Below are positions 10,459-18,860 of a stretch of 64,000 bases of DNA, piece after piece. The notes below the pieces were generated by a model, which made no database searches, was not told the DNA's origin, and worked only from the letters and a program-made list of their open reading frames with translations. Within the stretch, counting starts at the first letter, position 1, and each line of letters opens with the position of its first letter. Made by a program: the position numbers and the translations under genes. Source of the stretch: Clostridia bacterium (GTDB taxonomy: Bacteria > Bacillota > Clostridia > Oscillospirales > Acutalibacteraceae); assembly GCA_024404025.1 (NCBI GenBank), contig JAKSQP010000010.1:26697-90696 (forward strand), in the 5' to 3' direction.

Positions 10459-12428
10459 CGGGTTTCTCCTTTGCAGATATAAATGACCATATCCTTTGAA
10501 ACCGTTTCGCCGCCGAACTTCTTTTCGCCTATTTCATAAGTACCGAATGGCGTTGATATGAAGCTTTCTTCTGCGGAATATTTGCCGGTTGAAGGATCAA
10601 ACCACTTGAATTTATATTCCGTGCAGGGCTCAAGACTGCCGACTCTGCCGGTTTTGTTTCCTGCTTTTGAATTGGGCTTTGCGCCGACCGACTTATCGCT
10701 GAAATTATAGAAATAAATAACGATTTCGGAATTATCCTCATTGCTTGCGGTATAGGCATAAACGCCGTTTTTCGGGGAGAAATAAAGCTTATCATCAAAT
10801 CTCGGAATAAGATTCCACCAATCGAAAGAGGTGAAGAAATTCTTCATATAACCGGCCTGATATGATGACGGATATTCAAGCGCATCCTGCCAGGTTGCGT
10901 TGATTTTTTCTTCCGAGGTTATTGTGTCGATTCCGTCGGAGGAATTGTTCTCCTCATCGTATGTGTTAAGATAGCTCCATGTATCGTGCGCTCCCCAGCC
11001 GTAGCCGAACATTCCGCTTAAATACGCCGCCCAGCCCTGCATTCTTGAGCCGAAATTTTTTGTCCAGAGATAGCAATATCTGCCTTCATAATTAATTGCG
11101 GGCTTGCCCTGCGAATTAAACCAATAATCTTTTTCGATCCTGCAGTCGCTATTTCCCGTCAGGGTCGGCGACCATTGAACGGCATACCAGCTGTGAGCGG
11201 CAACGCTTCTGAAAGCAGACGGTTCCGAGGCACAGAATGAAGTCAGCTTTTCATCAAGGGCACTGCCGTTTCCGTAAGCTGCAGTTGAGCCTGAATTTTC
11301 CTGATGCGCCGTAAGCGGGTGGGAATAGGCATCATATTTATCAATATATTCGGCCATCAGCCTGTAAGGGTTATTCTTACAGCTCCATTCGGGATGGTTA
11401 TCCTCTCTCCAATAGAAATCGTTATCGACTTCCTGGCCGAGAGTCCACATAACAGGATAGGAGCCGTATCTTGCGACCCAGTATCTTGAAGCCTTTTCAA
11501 GATATTTTTTGACCTCCGGAGTAAGGCTTCCGTCGGCTTCATATCCGCCGAAATTATTGATGAGCCAGTCAATATAATACGGGAAGAAAAACTGCGCATT
11601 TGCGTGGCAGAGACCGTATGAGGCTATGGTTTTGAATTTGATGTCATAATCCTCAAAGCCCGCCATATCTGCCTGTGTTATGCCGTCTTCAACATTGAAT
11701 TTTGCCCCAATAGGCTCGCTCTGCATAACTGTAAATCCCTGCGAAGCTCTCTTTTTTGCAATTATATCAACCATTTCGGCCGTTTCGTCTCCGAGGCTCC
11801 AATGAGTATCGCCGAGATAGAAAAACGGGGTTCCGTCATCATAAGTCATATATTTTTTGTTTGTCGATGTCGTAACAAAGCCGTGGCGGTAAATGTCATA
11901 TTCGCCGTCATATTTTTTGCATACGGCTCTGCCCGTTCTGCCGTTAAGAGAGGCGTTTGAATCATCCGTGCAGACGGTCTTGAAAAGCCATTCGCCCTCC
12001 GACGGGCAGACGAAGCGGATTTTCCATGTGTTTCCGCCTGCCCAGAATCCGGGGATGATGTATTTAACGCCGTTTCCGACAAGAATCATTTCAACATCAA
12101 CATCATTGAAAGCATCGGAATAGTTTTTTTCGCTTTCTAATGTTATTTCGTTTGAAAGCCATGTTTCGGTTTCGATATTCATTTCCGGATACTTCACAAA
12201 ATCCTCTCCCGTGTCATCGGCAAAAGCCTTTTTCCGATAAGTCGATTCCTGCGGATAAATTTGTGATTCCGCTTCGGAATTTCTGATATATTCCGCAACT
12301 GATATTCCGAACGAGCGGATAAACGGAATTTCCGAAACCGCTTTTCCGATTTTTCCCGAGCTTGAAATTCCGCTTCCGAAAAATAAAATAACAGATAAAA
12401 CCGCTGCTGCAAATTTGGTCATTTTCAT
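10455..12428 (-). CDS. secreted DUF5060/DUF4038 glycoside hydrolase (apiosidase-like, GH140 relative)
   Basis: 657 residues with an N-terminal signal or anchor segment (about 5-25). Residues about 85-180 form a DUF5060-type beta domain. Next comes the DUF4038 TIM barrel with TYDDGTPFFYLGDTHW (194-210) and MWTLGQEVDNDFYW, and last a beta domain like the putative collagen-binding module (about 560-655). Relatives in GH140 remove apiose-containing side chains of rhamnogalacturonan II, so a pectin side-chain role is likely but the exact activity is not shown. It is secreted, and its gene overlaps the next by 4 bases. Confidence 0.85.
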   Translation of the reverse strand: MKMTKFAAAVLSVILFFGSGISSSGKIGKAVSEIPFIRSFGISVAEYIRNSEAESQIYPQESTYRKKAFADDTGEDFVKYPEMNIETETWLSNEITLESEKNYSDAFNDVDVEMILVGNGVKYIIPGFWAGGNTWKIRFVCPSEGEWLFKTVCTDDSNASLNGRTGRAVCKKYDGEYDIYRHGFVTTSTNKKYMTYDDGTPFFYLGDTHWSLGDETAEMVDIIAKKRASQGFTVMQSEPIGAKFNVEDGITQADMAGFEDYDIKFKTIASYGLCHANAQFFFPYYIDWLINNFGGYEADGSLTPEVKKYLEKASRYWVARYGSYPVMWTLGQEVDNDFYWREDNHPEWSCKNNPYRLMAEYIDKYDAYSHPLTAHQENSGSTAAYGNGSALDEKLTSFCASEPSAFRSVAAHSWYAVQWSPTLTGNSDCRIEKDYWFNSQGKPAINYEGRYCYLWTKNFGSRMQGWAAYLSGMFGYGWGAHDTWSYLNTYDEENNSSDGIDTITSEEKINATWQDALEYPSSYQAGYMKNFFTSFDWWNLIPRFDDKLYFSPKNGVYAYTASNEDNSEIVIYFYNFSDKSVGAKPNSKAGNKTGRVGSLEPCTEYKFKWFDPSTGKYSAEESFISTPFGTYEIGEKKFGGETVSKDMVIYICKGETR

Positions 12429-12493
12429 TTTCCCTTTCTTTTTCGTTGAAAAAAATCACCGTTATATTTCAAACGGTGATTATAAACATACTA

Positions 12494-13384
12494 TTAACCC
12501 GGAGGAGTGTCAACAGTTCCGGCTTTAACAACATGAGCGCTTGCCCCTTTGCCCCTGCCGGACTGCTTCCAGACATTGTTATATCTGAAATCGGATACAT
12601 TCTGCTCTTTATCGGAAGAAAATTCTGCGGGAGCTTTATCGAGATCTTCGCTGTTATAGTCGCCGGGATTTTCTTTCTTCTCGTAGCAGAAATATTTCAT
12701 ATTGAGATCATACTTTTTATCTCGTTCTTTGCCGTCTACTCTGCGCTTGATATTAAGACGGGTTATTCCCGGGAAAACGGTCCACGGGAAAATAAATCCG
12801 TTTTTGCCGGCATTCCATATTGAGCAGGCAAAGGTAACGCAGTTGAAGATGATGGGATCCCACCAGTTGAGATTTCTGATTTTATTGCTGATCTTTGCCA
12901 GCGTTTCCTTATCAAGCTCGCCGCACATATATTTGACATTGTTGACTTTTCCTCTGTCTTCTTCGTTTTCACTTACGGCAAAAAGATTATAGGTGTAGTT
13001 TTCAACATTATAGTGCAGACCGAAGCCGTCGCTTCTCGTAAGACCGAATTCGCCGAGAGAAACGCCCTCGCCCGGAAGAAGCTTATATACACCGACCTCA
13101 AGAATTTCTTTATCCTTGCTGACATTTTCAATATATACCCAGATATGACCGAGCGACGGGAATCCGGATGCGTTTGAGCAGAGATAAATCAGAGCGACCG
13201 TGTCTTCTTCATATTGAAATTCTTCGGTTTGTTCTTCCTGCTGTTCTTCCCGCAAAAGATTCGCAGCCTGCAAATCCCGCTCAACGGAGATCTCGTCCGA
13301 AGCAGAGCCGCTGAATACAAGGCATCCGAAAATTGTTATAAGTGAAAGGATGATTGCTGTTGAACATTTTAATATTTTTCTCAC
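12494..13384 (-). CDS. secreted protein with permuted papain-like (His then Asn-Cys) motifs
   Basis: 296 residues from a GTG start with AGGAGG upstream. There is a signal peptide (about 6-28), then a Gln/Glu-rich linker (about 45-62). The core has SLGHIWVYIEN (His80) followed 100 residues later by IIFNCVTFACSIWN (Cys182). A catalytic-like His before an NC-type Cys is the order found in circularly permuted papain-like folds (NlpC/P60 YiiX-like, LRAT, PPPDE). That placement is my inference; no named family was recognised. It could be a cell-wall or lipid amidase. Its 3' neighbour is the apiosidase-like gene after 65 bases. Confidence 0.65.
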   Translation of the reverse strand: MRKILKCSTAIILSLITIFGCLVFSGSASDEISVERDLQAANLLREEQQEEQTEEFQYEEDTVALIYLCSNASGFPSLGHIWVYIENVSKDKEILEVGVYKLLPGEGVSLGEFGLTRSDGFGLHYNVENYTYNLFAVSENEEDRGKVNNVKYMCGELDKETLAKISNKIRNLNWWDPIIFNCVTFACSIWNAGKNGFIFPWTVFPGITRLNIKRRVDGKERDKKYDLNMKYFCYEKKENPGDYNSEDLDKAPAEFSSDKEQNVSDFRYNNVWKQSGRGKGASAHVVKAGTVDTPPG

Positions 13385-13501
13385 GATTCATATCCTCCTT
13401 TTGGGATAATTATACCACATATCATCCGAAATGCAACATAAAATTCAACAAATTCAAAACAATTTATTTTTTTCTAATTTATTTTTAATTTTTGGATTTT
13501 A

Positions 13502-13510
13502 TGATATAAT
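13502..13510 (+). promoter_or_regulatory. extended -10 promoter of the first two-component system
   Basis: TGATATAAT, an extended -10 element, lies about 34 bases upstream of the response regulator ATG in a very A/T-rich gap. No convincing -35 is seen, as is usual for extended -10 promoters. Confidence 0.45.
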
Positions 13511-13543
13511 TATCAGCAAGATATCCGATACGGAGTGATTAAC

Positions 13544-14218
13544 ATGAGAATTCTTATTGCCGAAGACGAAAAAAGCCTGAACAGAATCATTACCCGTCAG
13601 CTTTCATCCGCAAATTACAGCGTTGACAGCTGCTTTGACGGAGAAGAGGCACTTGACTGCCTTTCCTTTGCCGAATATGATGCCGCAATTCTTGACATAA
13701 ATATGCCGAAGCTTGACGGCTTTTCTCTTGTAAAAAAAATCAGAGCAAAAGGAATCAATGTGCCGGTGCTTTTTCTGACCGCAAGGGACAGCATTGAAGA
13801 CCGTGTTGAAGGTCTTGACATCGGCGCAGACGATTATCTCGTTAAGCCGTTTTCGTTTGATGAGCTTCTTGCAAGAATCAGGGTTATGATAAGAAGAAAA
13901 GCCGATGTAAGAACAAGCATACTCACCTGCTCGGATCTTTCACTCGACCTCGGCTCTCACAGAGTTTCAAGAGGCGGCAGAGATATTGACCTGACCGCAA
14001 AGGAATTTGAGCTTCTGCGCTGCCTTATGATAAACAAAGGCAATGTTTTAAGCCGTGAGCAGATCGAAAACCATATATGGAATTTTGATTATGAGGGCGG
14101 CACAAATGTTGTTGATGTTTACATAAGGTATCTGAGAAAGAAAATTGACGATGATTATGAAAAGAAGCTTATACGCACCGTCAGGGGCGCAGGATATGTC
14201 ATAAGGGAGAACGATTAA
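13544..14218 (+). CDS. OmpR/PhoB-family response regulator
   Basis: About 224 residues. Start set at the ATG at 13544, with GGAG 8 bases before; an in-frame GTG at 13535 overlaps that site. The receiver domain has the acidic pocket EDE, phospho-acceptor Asp51 in ILDINMP, a conserved Thr in LTARD and Lys in VKPFSFDELLARI. The C-terminal winged helix ends RTVRGAGYVI. The stop overlaps the histidine kinase ATG (TAATG). Targets are unknown; it does not resemble any specific named regulator strongly enough to label. Confidence 0.94.
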   Translation: MRILIAEDEKSLNRIITRQLSSANYSVDSCFDGEEALDCLSFAEYDAAILDINMPKLDGFSLVKKIRAKGINVPVLFLTARDSIEDRVEGLDIGADDYLVKPFSFDELLARIRVMIRRKADVRTSILTCSDLSLDLGSHRVSRGGRDIDLTAKEFELLRCLMINKGNVLSREQIENHIWNFDYEGGTNVVDVYIRYLRKKIDDDYEKKLIRTVRGAGYVIREND

Positions 14219-15795
14219 TGAAAATATCATTCAAGCTGAAAACCGCAATGCTGATAGCGCTTATCATTACGCTTGTCTGCGCAGCAAGCGTTTTCACTCT
14301 TATTTCCGCAGGAGAAAAAGCCATCGGCGATGAATTGAAGCAGCGGCTCATTCAATCCGTTGAAAGAAATGCGGATGAGGTCGAAATCAAGAACGGAATT
14401 CTTGACATTGAAAATGACTTTGCGTTTTACGCCGGCGGAGTATATTGCAGCGTTTATTCATCCGACGGCAAATATATAAAAGGCGAGATGCCCGATTCGC
14501 TCAACGCAGATATCGAATTCCGGAACGGGGAAACGGCAAGCCGCAAAATCAACGATGAAAATTATCTTGTTTATGATTCGCAGGTTCTTTTTAACAAATA
14601 TGAATGTGAGGTCGATATCCGCTCCGGCAATGTCATCAACTGCGAAGCCGGCTCGGCTGATTATGAATCCGTTGAAGAAAATGAATATCGCAACATAAAA
14701 TTCAGCAGCGGAATAAGCGCTTCAAAAGCGGTTGAAGCCGCAATCGAATTTGTTGATGCAAACAGAGAAAAAGTTAAGCTGATCTCGGTTGATTATGAAC
14801 CGCTTTCCGATTCCGGAGTTTTTAAAGTTGAATTCGTTTCGGATCAGGCAGAATATATATGGATAAGAGGTATCACTCCCGCCGACAGCACGGGAAACGC
14901 TTTTTCAACCATAAACAGATGGGTCCTCTGCTCGCTTCCGCTTCTGATTTTTGTTGCCGCAATATTGGCTTATCTCATCGCAAAGCGCATAATCAAGCCC
15001 GTTGAAGACATCACCTTATCGGCAAAGGATATAAGCTCCGGCAATGACCTTTCAAAGAGAATCGAAATCGGAAACGGCAGGGACGAAATTCATGTGCTTG
15101 CCGATACCTTCAACGAAATGTTTGAAAGGCTCGGAAAATCCTTTGAAAATGAAAGGCAATTCACTTCCGATGCCTCTCATGAGCTTCGCACTCCCCTTGC
15201 CGTTATCAAAGGAGAATGTGAATTTGCGCTTTCAAAAAATTCGAATGCCTCGGATTATCCCGAAGCATTCAGAGAAATTCAGGCGCAGGCAGACAAAATG
15301 ACCGCACTTGTTTCAACTCTGCTCACGCTCACAAGAACAGATCAGAAAAGCTCAAAATTCGTTCTTGAACCGAATGACATCAGCATACTGTGCGAGGAGG
15401 TTTGCGCCGATTTCAGAAGCGACAGAGGGATCAGTATAAAATATGATATTGAAAAGAATATCGTTATGAACTGCGAGCCCGTTCTGATTTGCAGACTGCT
15501 TGAAAATCTTCTGACAAATTCCGTTAAATACGGAAAAGAAAACGGCGAGACCGTTGTTAAATTATATAAAGAAAAAGAACATATCATATTATCCATTGCG
15601 GATAACGGAATCGGAATGACCGCCGAAGAAAAAGAAAAAGCGTTCAACAGATTTTACCGTGCCGATTCGGCAAGAAGCGGCGAAGGCTTCGGCCTCGGCC
15701 TTTCTCTCGTAAGTAAGATAGCAGAGCTTCACGGCGGAACGGCAGTTGTTGAATCGGAAAAGGGCAAAGGCTCCGAATTCAGAATAATATTTTAA
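14218..15795 (+). CDS. sensor histidine kinase
   Basis: 525 residues. TM1 (about 9-30), an extracytoplasmic sensor of about 200 residues, TM2 (about 236-256), a HAMP linker, the dimerisation helix with SDASHELRTPLAV (phospho-acceptor His321), and a HATPase domain with N box NSVKYG, IADNGIGM and GEGFGLGLSL. The sensor includes stretches (KYECEVDIRSGNVIN; SGVFKVEFVSDQAEYIW) whose pattern recalls PepSY modules; this is a weak resemblance. It partners with the response regulator it overlaps. Signal unknown. Confidence 0.93.
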   Translation: MKISFKLKTAMLIALIITLVCAASVFTLISAGEKAIGDELKQRLIQSVERNADEVEIKNGILDIENDFAFYAGGVYCSVYSSDGKYIKGEMPDSLNADIEFRNGETASRKINDENYLVYDSQVLFNKYECEVDIRSGNVINCEAGSADYESVEENEYRNIKFSSGISASKAVEAAIEFVDANREKVKLISVDYEPLSDSGVFKVEFVSDQAEYIWIRGITPADSTGNAFSTINRWVLCSLPLLIFVAAILAYLIAKRIIKPVEDITLSAKDISSGNDLSKRIEIGNGRDEIHVLADTFNEMFERLGKSFENERQFTSDASHELRTPLAVIKGECEFALSKNSNASDYPEAFREIQAQADKMTALVSTLLTLTRTDQKSSKFVLEPNDISILCEEVCADFRSDRGISIKYDIEKNIVMNCEPVLICRLLENLLTNSVKYGKENGETVVKLYKEKEHIILSIADNGIGMTAEEKEKAFNRFYRADSARSGEGFGLGLSLVSKIAELHGGTAVVESEKGKGSEFRIIF

Positions 15796-15830
15796 AAAAT
15801 TCCCCGTACCGACCGGTACGGGGAATTTTT
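15795..15830. terminator. bidirectional terminator between the two-component system and glmM
   Basis: Arms AATTCCCCGTACC and GGTACGGGGAATT around a 4-base loop, with A and T runs on both sides, between converging genes. Confidence 0.88.
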
Positions 15831-17155
15831 TATTTTATCGTCTTTGCAACATCGAAAACGATTTTTCTGCATTTTTCAATCGTATCCGCCTCAACCATAA
15901 CTCTGATAACAGGCTCCGTTCCGCTTTCACGAACAAGGATTCTGCCGGAATCGCCGAGCTCTTTTTCCGCATTTTCGATTGCCGCCTTTGTTTCTTCTCT
16001 GCCGAGCGCAGCCGCTTTATCTTCGACCCGGATGTTTTCAAGCACCTGGGGATAAATCGTCAGCCCGTCATAAAGCCTGCTCATCGGCAGCTTTCTGCTC
16101 ATCATTATCTGCATCATTTTAAGGGCGGTAAGCATTCCGTCACCCGTGGTGGCATACTTTGAAAAGATGATATGTCCGCTCTGCTCTCCGCCGAGAAAAT
16201 AGCCGTTTTTCACCATTTCCTCATAAACGAATCTGTCGCCGACCTTCGTCTTTATGCAGTTTATGCCTTCCTCTTCAAACGCCTTGAAAAGACCGAGGTT
16301 CGACATAACCGTTGCAACAACGGTGTTATCGTGAAGGCTGCCTTTGTTTTTATAATACTTTCCGCAGATATAAAGAATGTGATCGCCGGTAAGAATGTTT
16401 CCATTTTCGTCGACGCAGAGGCATCTGTCTGCATCGCCGTCAAAGGCAAAGCCCGCATCAAGGCCCTTTTCAACAACAAACTTCTGAAGCACCTCAATAT
16501 GGGTTGAGCCTGCGTTTTCATTAACATTGAAACCGTCCGGCTCATTATTTATAACATAGGTTTTTGCGCCGAGCGCATCAAAAACCGCCTTGGCAATATT
16601 CCAGGTGCTTCCGTTTGCGCAGTCAAGGCCGATTTTCTTTCCCTTGAACGAATAAACACCGAGTGAAATGAGATAACCGATATATCTGTTTCTGCCGGCA
16701 GCATAGTCAACCGTGCGTCCGATTTTCTCTCTTTTTGCAAGGGGAATTTCAAATTTACCGTCAATATAATCCTCTACAAGCGAAATGACATCATCGCTCA
16801 TTTTTTCGCCGCTTGAGCTGATAAGCTTGATTCCGTTGTCATAATAGGGATTGTGGCTTGCGGTTATCATTATTCCGCAATCGAAATCATCCGTTTTAAC
16901 AACGTATGCAACCGACGGAGTTGTTGTTACATGAAGAATATATGCGTCTGCCCCTGCTGCCGTTATGCCTGCGCAAAGAGCATATTCAAACATATATGAT
17001 GAGCGCCTCGTATCCTTGCCGATAACGATATTTGCCTTTTCTTTATCCTTTGAAAAATACCATCCGAGGAATTTTCCGACCGCAAATGCACGGTCCGCCG
17101 TAAGCTCGCAGTTGGCTTCTCCTCTGAAGCCGTCTGTTCCGAAATATTTACCCAT
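15830..17155 (-). CDS. glmM: phosphoglucosamine mutase GlmM
   Basis: 441 residues, the usual length. Interconverts glucosamine-6-phosphate and glucosamine-1-phosphate for UDP-GlcNAc and peptidoglycan synthesis. It has the phosphoserine loop TASHNPYYDNG with Ser100, the metal loop FDGDADR (238-244), GGEQSGH for sugar binding and the C-terminal phosphate loop RESGTEPVIRVM. Start ATG immediately follows the stop of the upstream acyltransferase (TGAATG), with AAGAGG inside that gene. It is the third gene of an operon with a sugar nucleotidyltransferase and a GlmU-like left-handed beta helix. Confidence 0.94.
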   Translation of the reverse strand: MGKYFGTDGFRGEANCELTADRAFAVGKFLGWYFSKDKEKANIVIGKDTRRSSYMFEYALCAGITAAGADAYILHVTTTPSVAYVVKTDDFDCGIMITASHNPYYDNGIKLISSSGEKMSDDVISLVEDYIDGKFEIPLAKREKIGRTVDYAAGRNRYIGYLISLGVYSFKGKKIGLDCANGSTWNIAKAVFDALGAKTYVINNEPDGFNVNENAGSTHIEVLQKFVVEKGLDAGFAFDGDADRCLCVDENGNILTGDHILYICGKYYKNKGSLHDNTVVATVMSNLGLFKAFEEEGINCIKTKVGDRFVYEEMVKNGYFLGGEQSGHIIFSKYATTGDGMLTALKMMQIMMSRKLPMSRLYDGLTIYPQVLENIRVEDKAAALGREETKAAIENAEKELGDSGRILVRESGTEPVIRVMVEADTIEKCRKIVFDVAKTIK

Positions 17156-17815
17156 TCAAAACCTCTTAACTATCTCATTCTGGAATTTATAAATTGAATT
17201 TTCGGGAACTGTTTCTCTTACGCTCGAAAGAGGATAAACGCTGCTTTTGCGCCCGATCACCGTGCCGGGATTCAGAACGCAGTTGCATCCGATTTCGGCA
17301 TAATCGCCTAGCATCGCTCCGCATTTATATCTGCCCGTGTCGATTTTTTCGCTGCCGCAGCGAACCGAAACATTGCTTCTGTCCGATTTAACATTTGATG
17401 TCACCGCACCTGCGCCCATGTGAGCCTTATAGCCGAAAATACTGTCGCCCACATAGTTATAATGCGGAACCTGAACATTATCGAAAAGAATGCAGTTTTT
17501 AAGCTCCGCAGAATTGCCTACAACGCAGTTTTCTCCTATGAGAGCGGAGCCTCTGATGAATGCGCAATGTCTGATTTCCGTTTTCGCTCCGATAATGCAC
17601 GGCCCGTCTATTGAAGCCGAAGAAGCAACGGAAGCGCTTTTGTGGATCCATATATCTGCCCCTGCCCTGTTATATTCATTTTCCGGAAGGGAAGCGCCGA
17701 TTGACAGAATAATTCTTTTGATTTCTCCGAGAATCTCAAACGGATAAACGGTTTTTTCAAGATATTCTCCGGCAAGAGAATGTGAAAAATCAAATAATTC
17801 GCATGATTTAATCAA
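17156..17815 (-). CDS. hexapeptide-repeat acyltransferase resembling the GlmU C-terminal domain
   Basis: 219 residues from a TTG start; GAGGAAA about 8 bases upstream overlaps the previous gene's 3' end. Residues about 55-195 form hexapeptide turns of a left-handed beta helix. HYNYVGDS (118-125) matches the acetyl-acceptor and acetyl-CoA site of GlmU acetyltransferases. The uridylyltransferase half of GlmU is missing here, but a separate nucleotidyltransferase lies 2 bases upstream and glmM directly downstream. Likely acetylation of a hexosamine-phosphate. Whether it replaces GlmU or acts on a surface sugar cannot be told. Confidence 0.8.
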   Translation of the reverse strand: MIKSCELFDFSHSLAGEYLEKTVYPFEILGEIKRIILSIGASLPENEYNRAGADIWIHKSASVASSASIDGPCIIGAKTEIRHCAFIRGSALIGENCVVGNSAELKNCILFDNVQVPHYNYVGDSIFGYKAHMGAGAVTSNVKSDRSNVSVRCGSEKIDTGRYKCGAMLGDYAEIGCNCVLNPGTVIGRKSSVYPLSSVRETVPENSIYKFQNEIVKRF

Positions 17816-17817
17816 TA

Positions 17818-18711
17818 TTATTTCCTCAAATCAGAATAAAGATCGTTGCAGTATTTCTTTTCTTCATACAGCTTTCTGAAGCTTTCCACAACAGCCGGCT
17901 TATCCTCCATAAAGGTTACGCCGAACCACTGCGCATCCGTGCGCAGAGCCTCAACTTCAACGCCTTTTTTGATAAGCGAATCAACAACGGCGGGGAGCAT
18001 ATATTCACCCTTGAGAAGATCTGTATTTGTTTCAAGGAATTCGGGGAAGCCTTCTTCAAGAACACCAATAAACGATGCCGGCAGGCACCAGAAATTCATT
18101 GAAACAACCGTTTCCGGGTCGATGTATATGCCGTCTGCTTCCGCTCCCTCCGGAGTTCCTATTATATGCCTTGTTTCGTTGATGGCCGTAAGCTTTCCGT
18201 TTTCTATTGTGCAGAGTCCTCTTGAAACTCCGCCGTTTTCGGAAAGAGTATTTTTGAGAACATAGCCGATAAGGCCGTATTTGCCCTCATCGAGAAGCTT
18301 TGAAGCCTTAACAAAACCGTCTTTGCCGTAATAATCATCGGCATTGATAACGGCAAACGGCTCATTTATATAACCCTTGCAGCCGAGAACGGCGTGGCCC
18401 GTTCCCCAGGGCTTGACCCTGCCTTCACGGAGCTTTTCGGGAATGTTATCCATGCTCTGAAAAACATAAACGAATTCAATGCCGAGACCCTCGCACGCTT
18501 TTTCGATTCTGTTGCCGATAATATTTCTGAAATCTTCTTCAATTTCTTTACGGATGATAAAAACTATTTTGTTGAATCCTGCTTTGATCGCATCGTGAAC
18601 GGAATAATCCATAATGATTTCGCCGCCCGGGCCGACCTTTTCAAGCTGCTTGATTCCGCCTACGAATCTTGAGCCGATACCTGCTGCAAGAATAACAAGT
18701 GTCTTTTTCAT
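17818..18711 (-). CDS. sugar-1-phosphate nucleotidyltransferase family protein
   Basis: 297 residues, cytoplasmic. It opens with the nucleotide-binding loop LAAGIGSRFVGGIKQLEKVG, and has WGTGHAVL and the metal-binding FAVINADDYYG typical of Rossmann-like NTP transferases. The loop differs from classical GlmU (KGTRM..LPK), so it belongs to another nucleotidyltransferase branch. RBS GAGAGG precedes the ATG. First gene of the operon with the acyltransferase and glmM, which suggests it makes an activated amino sugar (NDP-hexosamine). Substrate inferred from context only. Confidence 0.85.
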   Translation of the reverse strand: MKKTLVILAAGIGSRFVGGIKQLEKVGPGGEIIMDYSVHDAIKAGFNKIVFIIRKEIEEDFRNIIGNRIEKACEGLGIEFVYVFQSMDNIPEKLREGRVKPWGTGHAVLGCKGYINEPFAVINADDYYGKDGFVKASKLLDEGKYGLIGYVLKNTLSENGGVSRGLCTIENGKLTAINETRHIIGTPEGAEADGIYIDPETVVSMNFWCLPASFIGVLEEGFPEFLETNTDLLKGEYMLPAVVDSLIKKGVEVEALRTDAQWFGVTFMEDKPAVVESFRKLYEEKKYCNDLYSDLRK

Positions 18712-18797
18712 AAATTTAACCTCTCTTTTATTATATCCATATCAGAACCGATGTATTATACCATCTTTCCATATATTTTGCAATATAAGAACAAATA

Positions 18798-18852
18798 TAT
18801 GCGGTATATTTTATGTGCACGGAAATCACATTATCACAAAATATACCGCATA
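18798..18852 (-). terminator. large A/T-rich inverted repeat downstream of a metallophosphoesterase gene
   Basis: Perfect 15-base arms TATGCGGTATATTTT (18798-18812) and its complement (18838-18852) around a 25-base loop. It sits just after the phosphoesterase stop on the minus strand and upstream of the nucleotidyltransferase operon. A terminator or mRNA 3' stem is likely, though the long loop and flanks are unusual. Confidence 0.5.
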
Positions 18853-18860
18853 ACTTTAAT

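Noticed and set aside
15795..15830. Riboswitch (glmS-like) near glmM
   Set aside because: It lies at the 3' end of glmM between convergent genes and is a simple terminator palindrome.
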